Below, one piece after another: positions 8,598 through 16,452 of a DNA stretch of 50,027 nt. Source of the stretch: Chlamydiota bacterium (GTDB lineage: Bacteria; Chlamydiota; Chlamydiia; Chlamydiales; Parachlamydiaceae). The notes beneath the pieces are model-generated. The model was not told the origin of the DNA, ran no database searches, and saw nothing but the letters and a program-made list of their open reading frames with translations. The stretch is from the NCBI GenBank assembly GCA_013287915.1, contig JABDCX010000015.1, forward strand, positions 1 through 50,027. Reading direction: 5' to 3'. The translations under genes were made by a program, and so were the position numbers. Every line of letters begins with the position of its first letter. Within the stretch, counting starts at the first letter, position 1.

Positions 8598-8942
8598 TCA
8601 TGCTCTGTCTCTTGAGTGATCTCTTGCACTGGAAAATAGCGCAGCTACTCGGCTTGGGCATGCTGTAATGTAGGCAAAACAATTAGGCATAGATTTTTTC
8701 ATAAGAACAATGCCATGGCCAAGAAGGCCTCCACCAAGGGCGAAAGCAGCCAGAATGCCTACCGCTTTTGAACTAGAGTATGACTCTCCATCAGACTCCC
8801 TACCTAAAATAACCACCACTACTCCTCCTAATACGGCTATTCCAGAATTGATCAAGTAGGGAGTGAGATTCCCGAGGAAGGTCCTTGTCGCTTCATCTAT
8901 GAAACCGGGGGTCTGGGAATTTCTGGTGTTAACGGTTAGCAT
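8598..8942 (-). CDS. Small membrane protein, unknown function
   Basis: 114 residues with two hydrophobic segments (about 27-47, LINSGIAVLGGVVVVILG, and about 59-80, KAVGILAAFALGGGLLGHGI) separated by a short charged loop. No signal peptide. The ATG has a good AGGAG site, which supports a real gene. The last 25 or so residues (CPSRVAALFSSARDHSRDRA) approach the stem-loop repeat block and look unlike the rest, so the original stop may have been lost and the reading frame extended into repeat DNA. Two closely spaced membrane segments occur in chlamydial inclusion-membrane proteins, but that is not enough to assign it. Confidence 0.6.
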   Translation of the reverse strand: MLTVNTRNSQTPGFIDEATRTFLGNLTPYLINSGIAVLGGVVVVILGRESDGESYSSSKAVGILAAFALGGGLLGHGIVLMKKSMPNCFAYITACPSRVAALFSSARDHSRDRA

Positions 8943-9127
8943 ATTGCTCTCCTAATTAGTATGTTGCTGTTCAAATCTTACAAAAACAATACAGCAAAGA
9001 TCGAATTTCTAGCAACAGTGCGCTCCCCCTATTTTTCTGATTTTAACACAAACGGGTAAAAACACTAAGATTCAACAAGATACATTAACAGACTCGTTTA
9101 TAAATTCATCTTTTTTAATTTATAGTA

Positions 9128-9155
9128 TTTACATAATAGTTATACATATTATAAT
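9128..9155 (+). promoter_or_regulatory. Candidate promoter for the gene at 9201
   Basis: TTTACA (9128-9133), 16 bases, TATAAT (9150-9155), about 45 bases upstream of the ATG. The rest of the 258-base gap (8943-9200) is AT-rich with nothing else I can name. Confidence 0.5.
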
Positions 9156-9200
9156 AATAACTAGATCGCATGGAGAAATAATATTTATTTTGGGGGAATT

Positions 9201-9686
9201 ATGGATTCAGCAAAAGCAATAAACAGTTTTAAAACGTATCTCAATGCTCTTGATGCTTTCTATACTGGCACGGCAACATCTGGTAACAAGGATAATAATA
9301 TACCCCAGAGAACAGGGGTCTTTGAAAATCTAGCAACTGCGCTTCAAAATGCCCTCAATACCGGGGGTAAAACCTACGTACGCCTCTCTGGTTATACTAT
9401 ATACCCTGACAAAGAAAATGCTCGGTTTGACCAAATACGTCAAGACCACCTTCAAGGAAGGGGTAACGTGGGTGGAATTTTACAGGAAAATCCAGCTCCA
9501 TTAGGCACAGTGGCGACCTTTTTTGAAAATATATTTAGGCTTATTGGATGGCCCTCTTCCGATGTTCTTGAAATCTCCAAGGCGATGGAATTATGGGAAG
9601 ACAGAGTGTCAAAGTTTGATCCAGAATGTGCAAAAGCACATTCTCTAACTGCGGCTAAAACACGCGATGCAGCAGCAATTTACTGA
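9201..9686 (+). CDS. Unknown 161-residue soluble protein
   Basis: I do not recognise this family. The protein is mixed helical, with no signal peptide or clear membrane segment, though a hydrophobic stretch (TVATFFENIFRLIGW) lies near residues 104-118. The N-terminus is Ser/Asn/Ala/Thr-rich (MDSAKAINSFKTYLNALDAF), a composition common in type III secreted proteins but not diagnostic. The ATG is preceded by GGGGG and a plausible promoter, and it converges on the porin gene with a gap of five bases. Lineage-specific gene; a secreted effector is possible but unproven. Confidence 0.65.
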   Translation: MDSAKAINSFKTYLNALDAFYTGTATSGNKDNNIPQRTGVFENLATALQNALNTGGKTYVRLSGYTIYPDKENARFDQIRQDHLQGRGNVGGILQENPAPLGTVATFFENIFRLIGWPSSDVLEISKAMELWEDRVSKFDPECAKAHSLTAAKTRDAAAIY

Positions 9687-9691
9687 ATGAA

Positions 9692-10759
9692 TTAAAACTC
9701 AAAGCTTGCTTGCACCGTTAAGCCATGCATCATGAGATTTCCGGTTGGACAATTCAAAAAAAACAGCTGTGGGAGAGAATTGAGCGTCTTCAACTGGTTC
9801 CACCAGTACTGCACTTCATAGGCGACGCCCAAACGGATTCCATATTTCTCACAGAAGCATGTGGCCCAGTCTCCCCCCAACAAAATTTGGACAGTGGGGC
9901 TTACAAAACAACCTGAAGTTTTCATGGGTAGTGTCTTGGGACCTATAGGAAGGTTGGTGTTATTGTCTAGGGTATCGGATATAAAAACGACAGTCGTGAG
10001 ATCAAACTTTCCATAGAGAAGCGCTCCAGTGACTGTACCAAACAATCCAAATTGCGATCCCAGGGCAAACCGCATATCGACCCCAATGCTAGGACCAATC
10101 CCATTAAAATTATTCCGCCTATCGACAGTCCCTTGAGCAAATGCGATTGGTTGCGGCTGACCTTGACCTAGGATAATATCATTTGCTTGCATCTTCTGCG
10201 TTTGGTCAATCCATCCTCCTTTCAACCCAATGTGAGGGCGTAAGGTAAAGCATGGAGAGATCGCATATTGGCGTCCTAAGTCCAGATCCAACATGTCATA
10301 GTTTAAGTGCCAATGACTCACTAAAGACGCGGCGTGTGGAACATCTGAACTTGTTAGATCGAAGAAGGGAATGGCAATCAAGCCTTTATTAACGGGAGCT
10401 TCGTAGTTGCCAGTCGTTCGCGGATGAAAGCGTGTCCAAGCCAATTTGACGTCATACGCCTCACAAGGGAACGTATAGCCGACCGCTGCTCTAAACCCCG
10501 ACGTGTACTCAAACTTTTGATTTGTCACTACGAGAAATCCTTGATCTGATCCGCTATCATTCGATGGGTCTTCTAAAAAAACGGGATACAATTGCTCTTC
10601 TTGCGCTTTCCAATAGAGGTAATCAACCGATACCGATAGACCTGTTGGAGATTCATACGCACAGCATTCGACTTCAGGGCATACTAATATTTCCTGTGCT
10701 TGCAGCGCTATACCCGTCGTCAAAAAAGTAGCCGCTACAAAAAACCCTAAAATTTTCAT
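9692..10759 (-). CDS. Legionella-type MOMP-like outer-membrane porin (copy 1)
   Basis: About 355 residues with an N-terminal signal peptide (MKILGFFVAATFLTTGIALQAQ) and alternating beta-strand sequence ending in Phe (QASFEF), the usual sorting signal for outer-membrane barrels. Shared features with the second copy at 27742-28785 are a Cys pair near the mature N-terminus (VECCAYE), a DYLYW-type motif, FEYTSGFRAAVGYTFPCE and RPHIGLKGGW. It resembles the Legionella MOMP family that is expanded in Waddlia and Simkania. Likely a porin or Cys-cross-linked surface protein. Start: the AAGGAG site is best spaced for the ATG at 10759; the ATG at 10765 is two codons longer but only three bases from it. 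Confidence 0.85.
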   Translation of the reverse strand: MKILGFFVAATFLTTGIALQAQEILVCPEVECCAYESPTGLSVSVDYLYWKAQEEQLYPVFLEDPSNDSGSDQGFLVVTNQKFEYTSGFRAAVGYTFPCEAYDVKLAWTRFHPRTTGNYEAPVNKGLIAIPFFDLTSSDVPHAASLVSHWHLNYDMLDLDLGRQYAISPCFTLRPHIGLKGGWIDQTQKMQANDIILGQGQPQPIAFAQGTVDRRNNFNGIGPSIGVDMRFALGSQFGLFGTVTGALLYGKFDLTTVVFISDTLDNNTNLPIGPKTLPMKTSGCFVSPTVQILLGGDWATCFCEKYGIRLGVAYEVQYWWNQLKTLNSLPQLFFLNCPTGNLMMHGLTVQASFEF

Positions 10760-10829
10760 GCGCATGATCTCCTTGTGATTGCGTCCAAATCTGGCCTGAA
10801 TTTCAAGTATTTGTTAATTATTGTCAAAC

Positions 10830-10998
10830 TGAGCCTTTCCCGCTGTGAATTCTTCGAGGAGACTCGAAAGATTTTCGAGCGAGTTTACCCCATCCGCCCC
10901 GAAACTCATATCGGGTTTGATATGAGTGAGGGGCGGGGGGGTAAAATCGCCGAAAAGATTTCAGAGGATCGTCGAAGAGGCACAGCGGGAAAGGCTCA
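10830..10998. repeat. 169-bp imperfect inverted repeat (MITE-like)
   Basis: The two halves are reverse complements over nearly their whole length. The ends are an exact 18-bp match (TGAGCCTTTCCCGCTGTG at 10830-10847 and its complement at 10981-10998), and the centre is an exact 8-bp stem (CTCATATC/GATATGAG, 10905-10912 and 10919-10926) around a six-base loop. Arms between these are about 70% alike. It fills most of the gap between the porin gene and dus. It could form a very long hairpin. Non-coding: the frames through it are artefacts of its composition. Confidence 0.85.
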
Positions 10999-11045
10999 CT
11001 AGAAAACTGCAGACAACTAAGACTAGATGGTTTAGAATCTTAGTG

Positions 11046-12035
11046 ATGAACCTTCTTCCCAAAGATAAATTTGGAACTCCTTTTTTACTCTTAGCGCCGA
11101 TGGAAGGCGTTGGAGATGCGTGTTTCCGCAAAGCCATGGCCTCGATTGGAGGCTTTGATGAGGCGGTGAGAGATTTTTTGAGGGTTCCTAAAAATGCCCA
11201 CGTCAAAAGTTTAGCTGCTGTCTATAATCCCCATGAGCTTGCTCCCATTCCACTTGCAGCGCAATTGATGGGTTCTGATCTCGATCTGATGGCAGAGATG
11301 GCAAGAGAGATTGAGAGGCTCGGCGCCCCACGGATCGATCTCAACTGCGGATGCCCCTCAAATACTGTGACGGGGCGGGGAGCTGGTTCTAGTCTTTTAA
11401 AAACTCCCGATTTTCTCCACCAAGTTGCAAAAAGCCTCGTGAGCGCCGTGTCGATTCCCGTTACCCTGAAAATGCGCACCGGCTTTGATGACACTTCACT
11501 CTTTAAGGAAAATTTGTTAGCTGCACAAGAAAGCGGCGTTGCCTATATTACGCTGCATGCCAGAACAAAGGCCGATGGATACACACCTCCTGCCAGGTGG
11601 GATCTGATTGCGGAAGCAAAAGCCACTTTACGCATTCCGTTAGTGGGAAATGGCGATATCTTTACTGCAGAACACGCCCTTGCAATGTTGCAAGAAACCG
11701 GCTGCGATGGCTTGATGATCGGAAGAGGGAGCGTGATCGACCCCTTTATTTTTAGAAAAATTCGTTCCCACTTCACAAAAGAGCCTTTCACACCCAAATG
11801 GGAGCAGCTCGAAAACTACCTCAAAGTCTACCAGGAAGCAATCCCGAAAGAGATGCCCATCAGAAATCAAATCTCCAAGCTGAAGCAACTCATGGGATAC
11901 CTGTTTAAAGGCAGCCCTGCGTTGATGGAAAAGCGGATGCTCGTCCTCACCTCTCAACACACAAGCCCTCAAGCCTTCCTCGACTTTGCCACCCTTTTGA
12001 TGAAAGAAAACATTGAAAAATTTAAAAGCGCATAA
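11046..12035 (+). CDS. dus: tRNA-dihydrouridine synthase
   Basis: 329 residues from the ATG at 11046, the normal Dus length. The FMN-binding TIM barrel is clear: LLAPMEGVGD at the start, QLMGSD, the active-site DLNCGCPSNTVTGRGAGSSL with the catalytic Cys, TLHARTKADGY and GNGDI, GLMIGRG. It reduces uridine to dihydrouridine in tRNA D-loops using NADPH. An open frame extends upstream to 10926, but it lies in the inverted repeat and its residues do not look like Dus, so the ATG at 11046 is preferred. It converges on hipA. Confidence 0.93.
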   Translation: MNLLPKDKFGTPFLLLAPMEGVGDACFRKAMASIGGFDEAVRDFLRVPKNAHVKSLAAVYNPHELAPIPLAAQLMGSDLDLMAEMAREIERLGAPRIDLNCGCPSNTVTGRGAGSSLLKTPDFLHQVAKSLVSAVSIPVTLKMRTGFDDTSLFKENLLAAQESGVAYITLHARTKADGYTPPARWDLIAEAKATLRIPLVGNGDIFTAEHALAMLQETGCDGLMIGRGSVIDPFIFRKIRSHFTKEPFTPKWEQLENYLKVYQEAIPKEMPIRNQISKLKQLMGYLFKGSPALMEKRMLVLTSQHTSPQAFLDFATLLMKENIEKFKSA

Positions 12036-12040
12036 GACAT

Positions 12041-12070
12041 CCTGAAATTGACGCATACGTCAAATTCAGG
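12041..12070. terminator. Hairpin between convergent dus and hipA
   Basis: CCTGAAATTGACG (12041-12053) pairs with CGTCAAATTCAGG (12058-12070) with one mismatch around a four-base loop, in the 49-base gap between two convergent genes. The lack of a T-run on either strand makes this a probable, not certain, bidirectional terminator. Confidence 0.55.
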
Positions 12071-12084
12071 TGTTCTAAAAATTG

Positions 12085-13335
12085 TTACTTTGTTGCTTTT
12101 ACAAGATCGTCATGTTCAAAAGCGGAAGCCATACGATCGATTTCCGCCTTTCTGATCTTCAGCTTTGCTGCTTCTTTACGCCATAAGACCGTAGCCAATC
12201 CAACTTCTTTTACAATTCTTTTCGCTTGTGCATTACTAAGATCAAAATAGTGAGTTACAGCCATGGCTAAATCAAGAGAGGCACTTGGATCGACTACATC
12301 AATAGCTGTGGATAAAATTCTGGGTTTGATATCCGTTGGCGTAGGATTTAAATCGTAAGCAGGCGATAAACGCCAACCAAAAGGGTCAGAATAAAGAAAA
12401 GCATGATTACGCAGATGATCATCCACATTAGAAATCAAAACATTAAACACAATCCGGCGCCATAAAGCTTCCAAGTCCTCTTTGGGAGAAACGCTCATTT
12501 GCCGAATCGCATCGGCAATTTCAAGATAACTGTGCAACTCATTGTCTTGAGCTGCTAAAGCACTCATGGCAGATAGAAAAGGAATACGCTGATCATTTTT
12601 GCGATCAAACCTCCTAGACAAAAGAATATGTCGCTTACCCACAATTTCAAGGCGCCACTCGGGCACCTGAATCCCTGCCTTACGTGCAAGGGTAAGTGCA
12701 ACGGCCTCCCAACGGATTACGTCGATCTCATCGTCTTGACGGGGGAACTTTGCAATCGCTAAATGGTGATCTTTATCTCTAACAGAAGCTTTAGGCCTGG
12801 CTCCTCCTAAAGAGGAACCGGGAGCCAGCAACAGACGAAGATCCTCCTCTGTATCCGAATCTTGCAATACATGATTCGCAGCAGTTAATAGCTTTCCAAC
12901 TGTGATCAAGGGGGGAATGTGAGATGTCTCGTAGGTCGTTAAAAATGCCCCTTGTTCCTCTCTTTTAAAACGGAAAGCACCTTGTCTTCCTTCATCATCG
13001 ACCATTAATAAAAAATCGATCTCCCTTAAACTGCGTGCCGCCCGCTTTTCTTTTTCAGCATTTTTCCTCTCTGCACGACGCATCAGCAACCGCCCCCAAC
13101 GATCGGGAGCTGAATCATCAATTGCTCCAAAAATTGGCTTATCCGGTGAGGCGTGAAAAGACCCTACAGCCAATTGCAATGCGGGATCTAAAGCAAATCG
13201 TTTAGAATGGTACAACCAACTGCGGTCATATTCAAAAGACATGCTTTCTCTGCCGTTGCGATAATGGGCCCATAATTGCCCCACTTTTAACGGTGTGCCC
13301 AGCAAGTCGACATAGACCAAAATACTCTGTTCCAT
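12085..13335 (-). CDS. hipA: HipA-family serine/threonine kinase toxin
   Basis: 416 residues, full length for the family. Expected motifs are present: the glycine-rich GSSLGGARPKA ATP loop, the nucleotide-binding lysine in LAIAKFP, the catalytic NVDDHLRNHAF (residues 303-313) and the metal-binding SPAYDLNPTP. In E. coli, HipA phosphorylates glutamyl-tRNA synthetase and causes growth arrest; the substrate here is unknown. It lies five bases downstream of the HTH gene, the usual hipBA arrangement, and is probably co-transcribed from the promoter at 13687-13715. All catalytic residues are intact, so the toxin should be active. Confidence 0.92.
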   Translation of the reverse strand: MEQSILVYVDLLGTPLKVGQLWAHYRNGRESMSFEYDRSWLYHSKRFALDPALQLAVGSFHASPDKPIFGAIDDSAPDRWGRLLMRRAERKNAEKEKRAARSLREIDFLLMVDDEGRQGAFRFKREEQGAFLTTYETSHIPPLITVGKLLTAANHVLQDSDTEEDLRLLLAPGSSLGGARPKASVRDKDHHLAIAKFPRQDDEIDVIRWEAVALTLARKAGIQVPEWRLEIVGKRHILLSRRFDRKNDQRIPFLSAMSALAAQDNELHSYLEIADAIRQMSVSPKEDLEALWRRIVFNVLISNVDDHLRNHAFLYSDPFGWRLSPAYDLNPTPTDIKPRILSTAIDVVDPSASLDLAMAVTHYFDLSNAQAKRIVKEVGLATVLWRKEAAKLKIRKAEIDRMASAFEHDDLVKATK

Positions 13336-13340
13336 TTTAC

Positions 13341-13664
13341 TCAGCGCCCCTTTTCTTTTCGGGGAATGCGAATCCGTTTTGGTAAGTTTTCGGCTTCTAA
13401 CTCCATCCCTAAAGCATCCACCGTCGAATCCATCAAATCAGCCAACCGCCCAATCATGCCCAAAATGAATAAAATTCTGGCATACGCGCCTAAGGAGACT
13501 CCCTCGTTGCCCTTTTCGATCTTATTCAACGTGGCGCGACTGATGGAGGCCCTCTCTGCAGCCAGTTGCATGGGAATGCGACGTCTTTTTCTTGCATTGC
13601 GAAGATCCTCGCCAAGCTTTCTCAGCGCTCTTTTCACTGGGATTGGAGTATTTCTAATGTCCAT
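13341..13664 (-). CDS. hipB: HipB-like antitoxin, Xre-family HTH
   Basis: About 107 residues with one helix-turn-helix of the Xre/Cro type (about residues 27-60: MQLAAERASISRATLNKIEKG). The HTH is followed by a helical part and a basic C-terminus (PKRIRIPRKEKGR). It should bind and neutralise HipA and repress the operon. The AGGA site is best spaced for the ATG at 13664; an ATG at 13670 adds two residues. The C-terminus is longer than that of short Xre antitoxins, as in HipB. Confidence 0.88.
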   Translation of the reverse strand: MDIRNTPIPVKRALRKLGEDLRNARKRRRIPMQLAAERASISRATLNKIEKGNEGVSLGAYARILFILGMIGRLADLMDSTVDALGMELEAENLPKRIRIPRKEKGR

Positions 13665-13686
13665 AATCATATCCTATATATTGTTT

Positions 13687-13715
13687 ATTGTATAACATTA
13701 CATACATTAAGTCAA
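13687..13715 (-). promoter_or_regulatory. hipBA promoter with an operator-like dyad
   Basis: Minus strand: TTGACT (13710-13715), 17 bases, TACAAT (13687-13692). Inside the spacer and overlapping the -10 is a dyad TGTAT-N8-ATACA (13689-13706). The E. coli HipB operator has the same geometry (TATCC-N8-GGATA), so autoregulation by HipB through this site is a reasonable inference. Confidence 0.6.
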
Positions 13716-13792
13716 TAAGATAACTAGTATGGAGAAAGGTGGTTTCGGAGAAAGAGAAAAATCAGCATAATGCGTTCAAACGGAGTGATCAC

Positions 13793-14935
13793 GTGAGAGG
13801 CGTTTGGAATTATCGGTATCTGTTTCGGGTGGATTTGCGGCTTGTCTTGGTCATCCTTGCACTCATGGCCATTAGCCTGATCACCATTTCTTCGTTCAGC
13901 GCACAAATCCCGATCGATGGGACCGATGTGAGCTTTTTTACCCCGATCGTAAAGCAGCAGATCCGCTGGTTTGCGATTGGCTCAGTGGTTTTCATTTTCT
14001 TTGCCTGCTTTGACTACAACCTACTGCGCGAATGGACGTGGCTTTTGTATGGGGTTGTGATTCTCTTGCTCTTTGGCCTCTTCTTTACCAATCCCATTCA
14101 GCACGTGCACCGCTGGTACAAGATTCCCCTTCTTCCCAATTTCCAACCTTCTGAGTATGCCAAACTCATTGTGGTAATTGCGTTGAGTTGGTTTTTGGAA
14201 AGGCGTCAAAACCAAGTCTCCTCTTGGAGTACCGCTTTTTTAAGCTTGATTATCGTGGGAGTGCCGTTTTTAATGATCCTCAAACAACCCGACCTCGGCA
14301 CCGCTCTGGTGTTGCTTCCCATTACTCTCGTCATGTTCTACTTTGGAGGCGTCAAACCCATTGTGGTTAAAACCATGGCGTGGGGAGCGGCTTGCCTTCT
14401 GCTCGTCGTGGCATTGATCTTTACAGGGGTCATTTCCCATGAACAGCTGCGCCCTTACGCCACAACAGTCATAAAAGATTACCAATTCGACAGGCTTAAT
14501 CCTAACACCGATCACCAAAGAGCTGCCTCTACAGCGATTGCGATTGGGGGCTTTTTTGGCACGGGATGGCGTGCTGGAGAATACACGAGAGGGGGGTGGC
14601 TGCCCGCTGCCTACACAGACTCGGTCTTCCCCGCCTTTGGAGAGGAGTTTGGATTGACCGGATTGCTCATCTTGCTCGCCCTTTTTTATGCGTTGCTCTA
14701 CTTTAGTTTTCAAGTCACAGCTGTCGCAGTGGACCCCTTTGGACGTCTCCTTTCTGCAGGGATTAGCGTTTATTTGGCGATGCATATCTTGATCAACATC
14801 GGGATGATGACGGGGCTGCTGCCCATTACAGGTGTGCCTTTGATTTTGATTACTTATGGTGGATCTTCCATTCTATCGACGATGACGGCCCTGGGGATCT
14901 TGCAAAGCATTTATACGCGGAGATTCATGTTCTAA
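13793..14935 (+). CDS. rodA: RodA, SEDS-family peptidoglycan polymerase
   Basis: Polytopic protein with about ten membrane segments and SEDS landmarks: LKQPDLGTALV, the loop NPNTDHQRAASTAIAIGGFFGTGW, GWLPAAYTDSVFPAFGEEFG with conserved acidic residues, and the C-terminal GVPLILITYGGSS. RodA polymerises glycan strands during elongation or, in Chlamydiae, division-associated wall synthesis. Start: a GTG at 13793 has a well-spaced GGAG (13782-13785) and puts 14 residues before the first helix; the frame is open to a GTG at 13739, whose GGAG is only four bases away. The first is preferred. A decayed copy of part of this gene lies at 27212-27307. Confidence 0.92.
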   Translation: MRGVWNYRYLFRVDLRLVLVILALMAISLITISSFSAQIPIDGTDVSFFTPIVKQQIRWFAIGSVVFIFFACFDYNLLREWTWLLYGVVILLLFGLFFTNPIQHVHRWYKIPLLPNFQPSEYAKLIVVIALSWFLERRQNQVSSWSTAFLSLIIVGVPFLMILKQPDLGTALVLLPITLVMFYFGGVKPIVVKTMAWGAACLLLVVALIFTGVISHEQLRPYATTVIKDYQFDRLNPNTDHQRAASTAIAIGGFFGTGWRAGEYTRGGWLPAAYTDSVFPAFGEEFGLTGLLILLALFYALLYFSFQVTAVAVDPFGRLLSAGISVYLAMHILINIGMMTGLLPITGVPLILITYGGSSILSTMTALGILQSIYTRRFMF

Positions 14936-14942
14936 AAGTTTT

Positions 14943-16433
14943 ATGATTACTCCACTCCTACGAGAAACACTACCAAATAATACTCCTGTCTTTGATGATG
15001 ATGCAATTGCAGCAGGGTTGACAAAGATTTTTCACTACCGAGGAATCCCCTTAAGGGCAGAACACCTCGATCAAATCAACACACTCTTCAATACAAAAAT
15101 TAAATATTTTTTTGAAAAAAATAGGGACTGCTCTAGTGGAGTTGTTGCTATCGCACCAAAAAAGGACATTAATTTTATCGATGGAAGAAGGCTGCTGATC
15201 ATTTGCCAATTGGGCATTCCAAAATTAGTCGTCATCAGAGACCCAAAGGGAAATAACTATAAAAAAGAGGTCAAAGAGATTTTTGAAGCGACAGCTGTTT
15301 GGATCCGTACGGAATCTTCCCGCCCCTTCTCGATTGAGCGGATCTCCTGCATCAAAAGAGAAACAGATCCGAGAGATCTCCTGGCCCATGATTTTCACCT
15401 CCAGAAGTTACTTTCCCCTCACCCCCAAATCCTCAGTATGCAATATCCCATTCTATACAAGAATCCGGATAGCAGAACACGTCATGAAAAAAGTTACTCC
15501 TGCCATCCTCTTTTCAATGCCACATTAGAAGACTATCACGGTCAATTTATCTCAAAATGCCATCCCGATACGAAAGGAACCATCGTCAGAGAAATCATGC
15601 GACAGGTGTTGAATGGACTTGAATACATCCACCACTTTCAGATCGACAAACAGGGCAACACAGGCCTTGTCCATTTTGGGATCGATCCAAAAAACATTTT
15701 TATCAATTGGGATACAGAGGAACCTTTAGGAGGAACCCCACGGGTTTCTCTTGGAAATTTTCGATTCACAACCCCGTTTCAAAAAGGGCAAACAGTTGAA
15801 AAATACTCAGTGGCATCTGCTCTCGCTCCGGAACACTTTGCACCGGCAGAAATTTTCCGGAACAAGAAAAGGGTTGTTGGCCCCAAAGTAGACCTCTGGG
15901 CAGCCGGCTGCCTCTTGCATCTGCTACTTTACGACAAACACCTCCCGGTCACCATGCTCCTTAAAGCATATCTCTTATTGACCGGCGAGGTGGTCCATAA
16001 ACCTTCGCAGAGTGAAATGTGTGCAAGTGAAACCCAGAATTCTGCAGAATTGAGAGAATCGATAGCGCTCTATGAAATTATAACCACAACTCTTGATCAC
16101 GCAAAGCCAGCTGCCAAGACGTATTACCCCTTCCTAATTGACTCAATCGACACTTTGATGAAATTTTTTTACAAAACGCAGTATCGCAAGGATCATGTAC
16201 AAGCCCCTTTTTCACTAAAACTCATCAACGCCTTCCAAACAGTCGACGATCAGAGAAAACGCCTTGTTGCACTTGTTAAACAAGCAATCATAAAGGAGTT
16301 TTGCAACTTCCACCTTGCGGAAGAAACCCAAGAATTAGACTCAAATTTGAAAGAGCTTTTATCAAAACTGCTCGTGATCGATCCCGATCAGCGGATGGAT
16401 GCCAAAGGCGCACTTGAAATCTTCAACATGTAG
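14943..16433 (+). CDS. Protein kinase-fold protein, probable pseudokinase
   Basis: 496 residues; the second half has a eukaryotic-type kinase layout. QVLNGLEYIH is the helix before the catalytic loop, HFGIDPKNIF (244-253) occupies the HRDLKPxN loop, VSLGNFRF the DFG region, APEHF (295-299) the APE motif and KVDLWAAGCLL the DxWxxG helix. The catalytic Asp is Gly246, the loop Lys is Asp248 and the DFG Asp is Asn272; only Asn251 of the catalytic set remains. The N-terminal 130 residues match nothing I know. It starts seven bases after rodA and may be coupled. Chlamydiae secrete some kinase-like proteins by type III secretion, so a scaffold or effector role is plausible but not shown. Confidence 0.75.
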   Translation: MITPLLRETLPNNTPVFDDDAIAAGLTKIFHYRGIPLRAEHLDQINTLFNTKIKYFFEKNRDCSSGVVAIAPKKDINFIDGRRLLIICQLGIPKLVVIRDPKGNNYKKEVKEIFEATAVWIRTESSRPFSIERISCIKRETDPRDLLAHDFHLQKLLSPHPQILSMQYPILYKNPDSRTRHEKSYSCHPLFNATLEDYHGQFISKCHPDTKGTIVREIMRQVLNGLEYIHHFQIDKQGNTGLVHFGIDPKNIFINWDTEEPLGGTPRVSLGNFRFTTPFQKGQTVEKYSVASALAPEHFAPAEIFRNKKRVVGPKVDLWAAGCLLHLLLYDKHLPVTMLLKAYLLLTGEVVHKPSQSEMCASETQNSAELRESIALYEIITTTLDHAKPAAKTYYPFLIDSIDTLMKFFYKTQYRKDHVQAPFSLKLINAFQTVDDQRKRLVALVKQAIIKEFCNFHLAEETQELDSNLKELLSKLLVIDPDQRMDAKGALEIFNM

Positions 16434-16437
16434 CATC

Positions 16438-16452
16438 ATCCTAGAATAGGAT
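16438..16452. terminator. Short hairpin between convergent genes
   Basis: ATCCTA (16438-16443) and TAGGAT (16447-16452) around three bases, between the pseudokinase stop and the DUF1254 gene. Short stem and no T-run on the plus strand; weak candidate only. Confidence 0.3.

Noticed and set aside
10775-11002. 75-residue open frame and the N-terminal extension of dus from 10926
   Set aside because: Both lie inside the 169-bp inverted repeat, have no ribosome-binding site and look unlike any Dus N-terminus.
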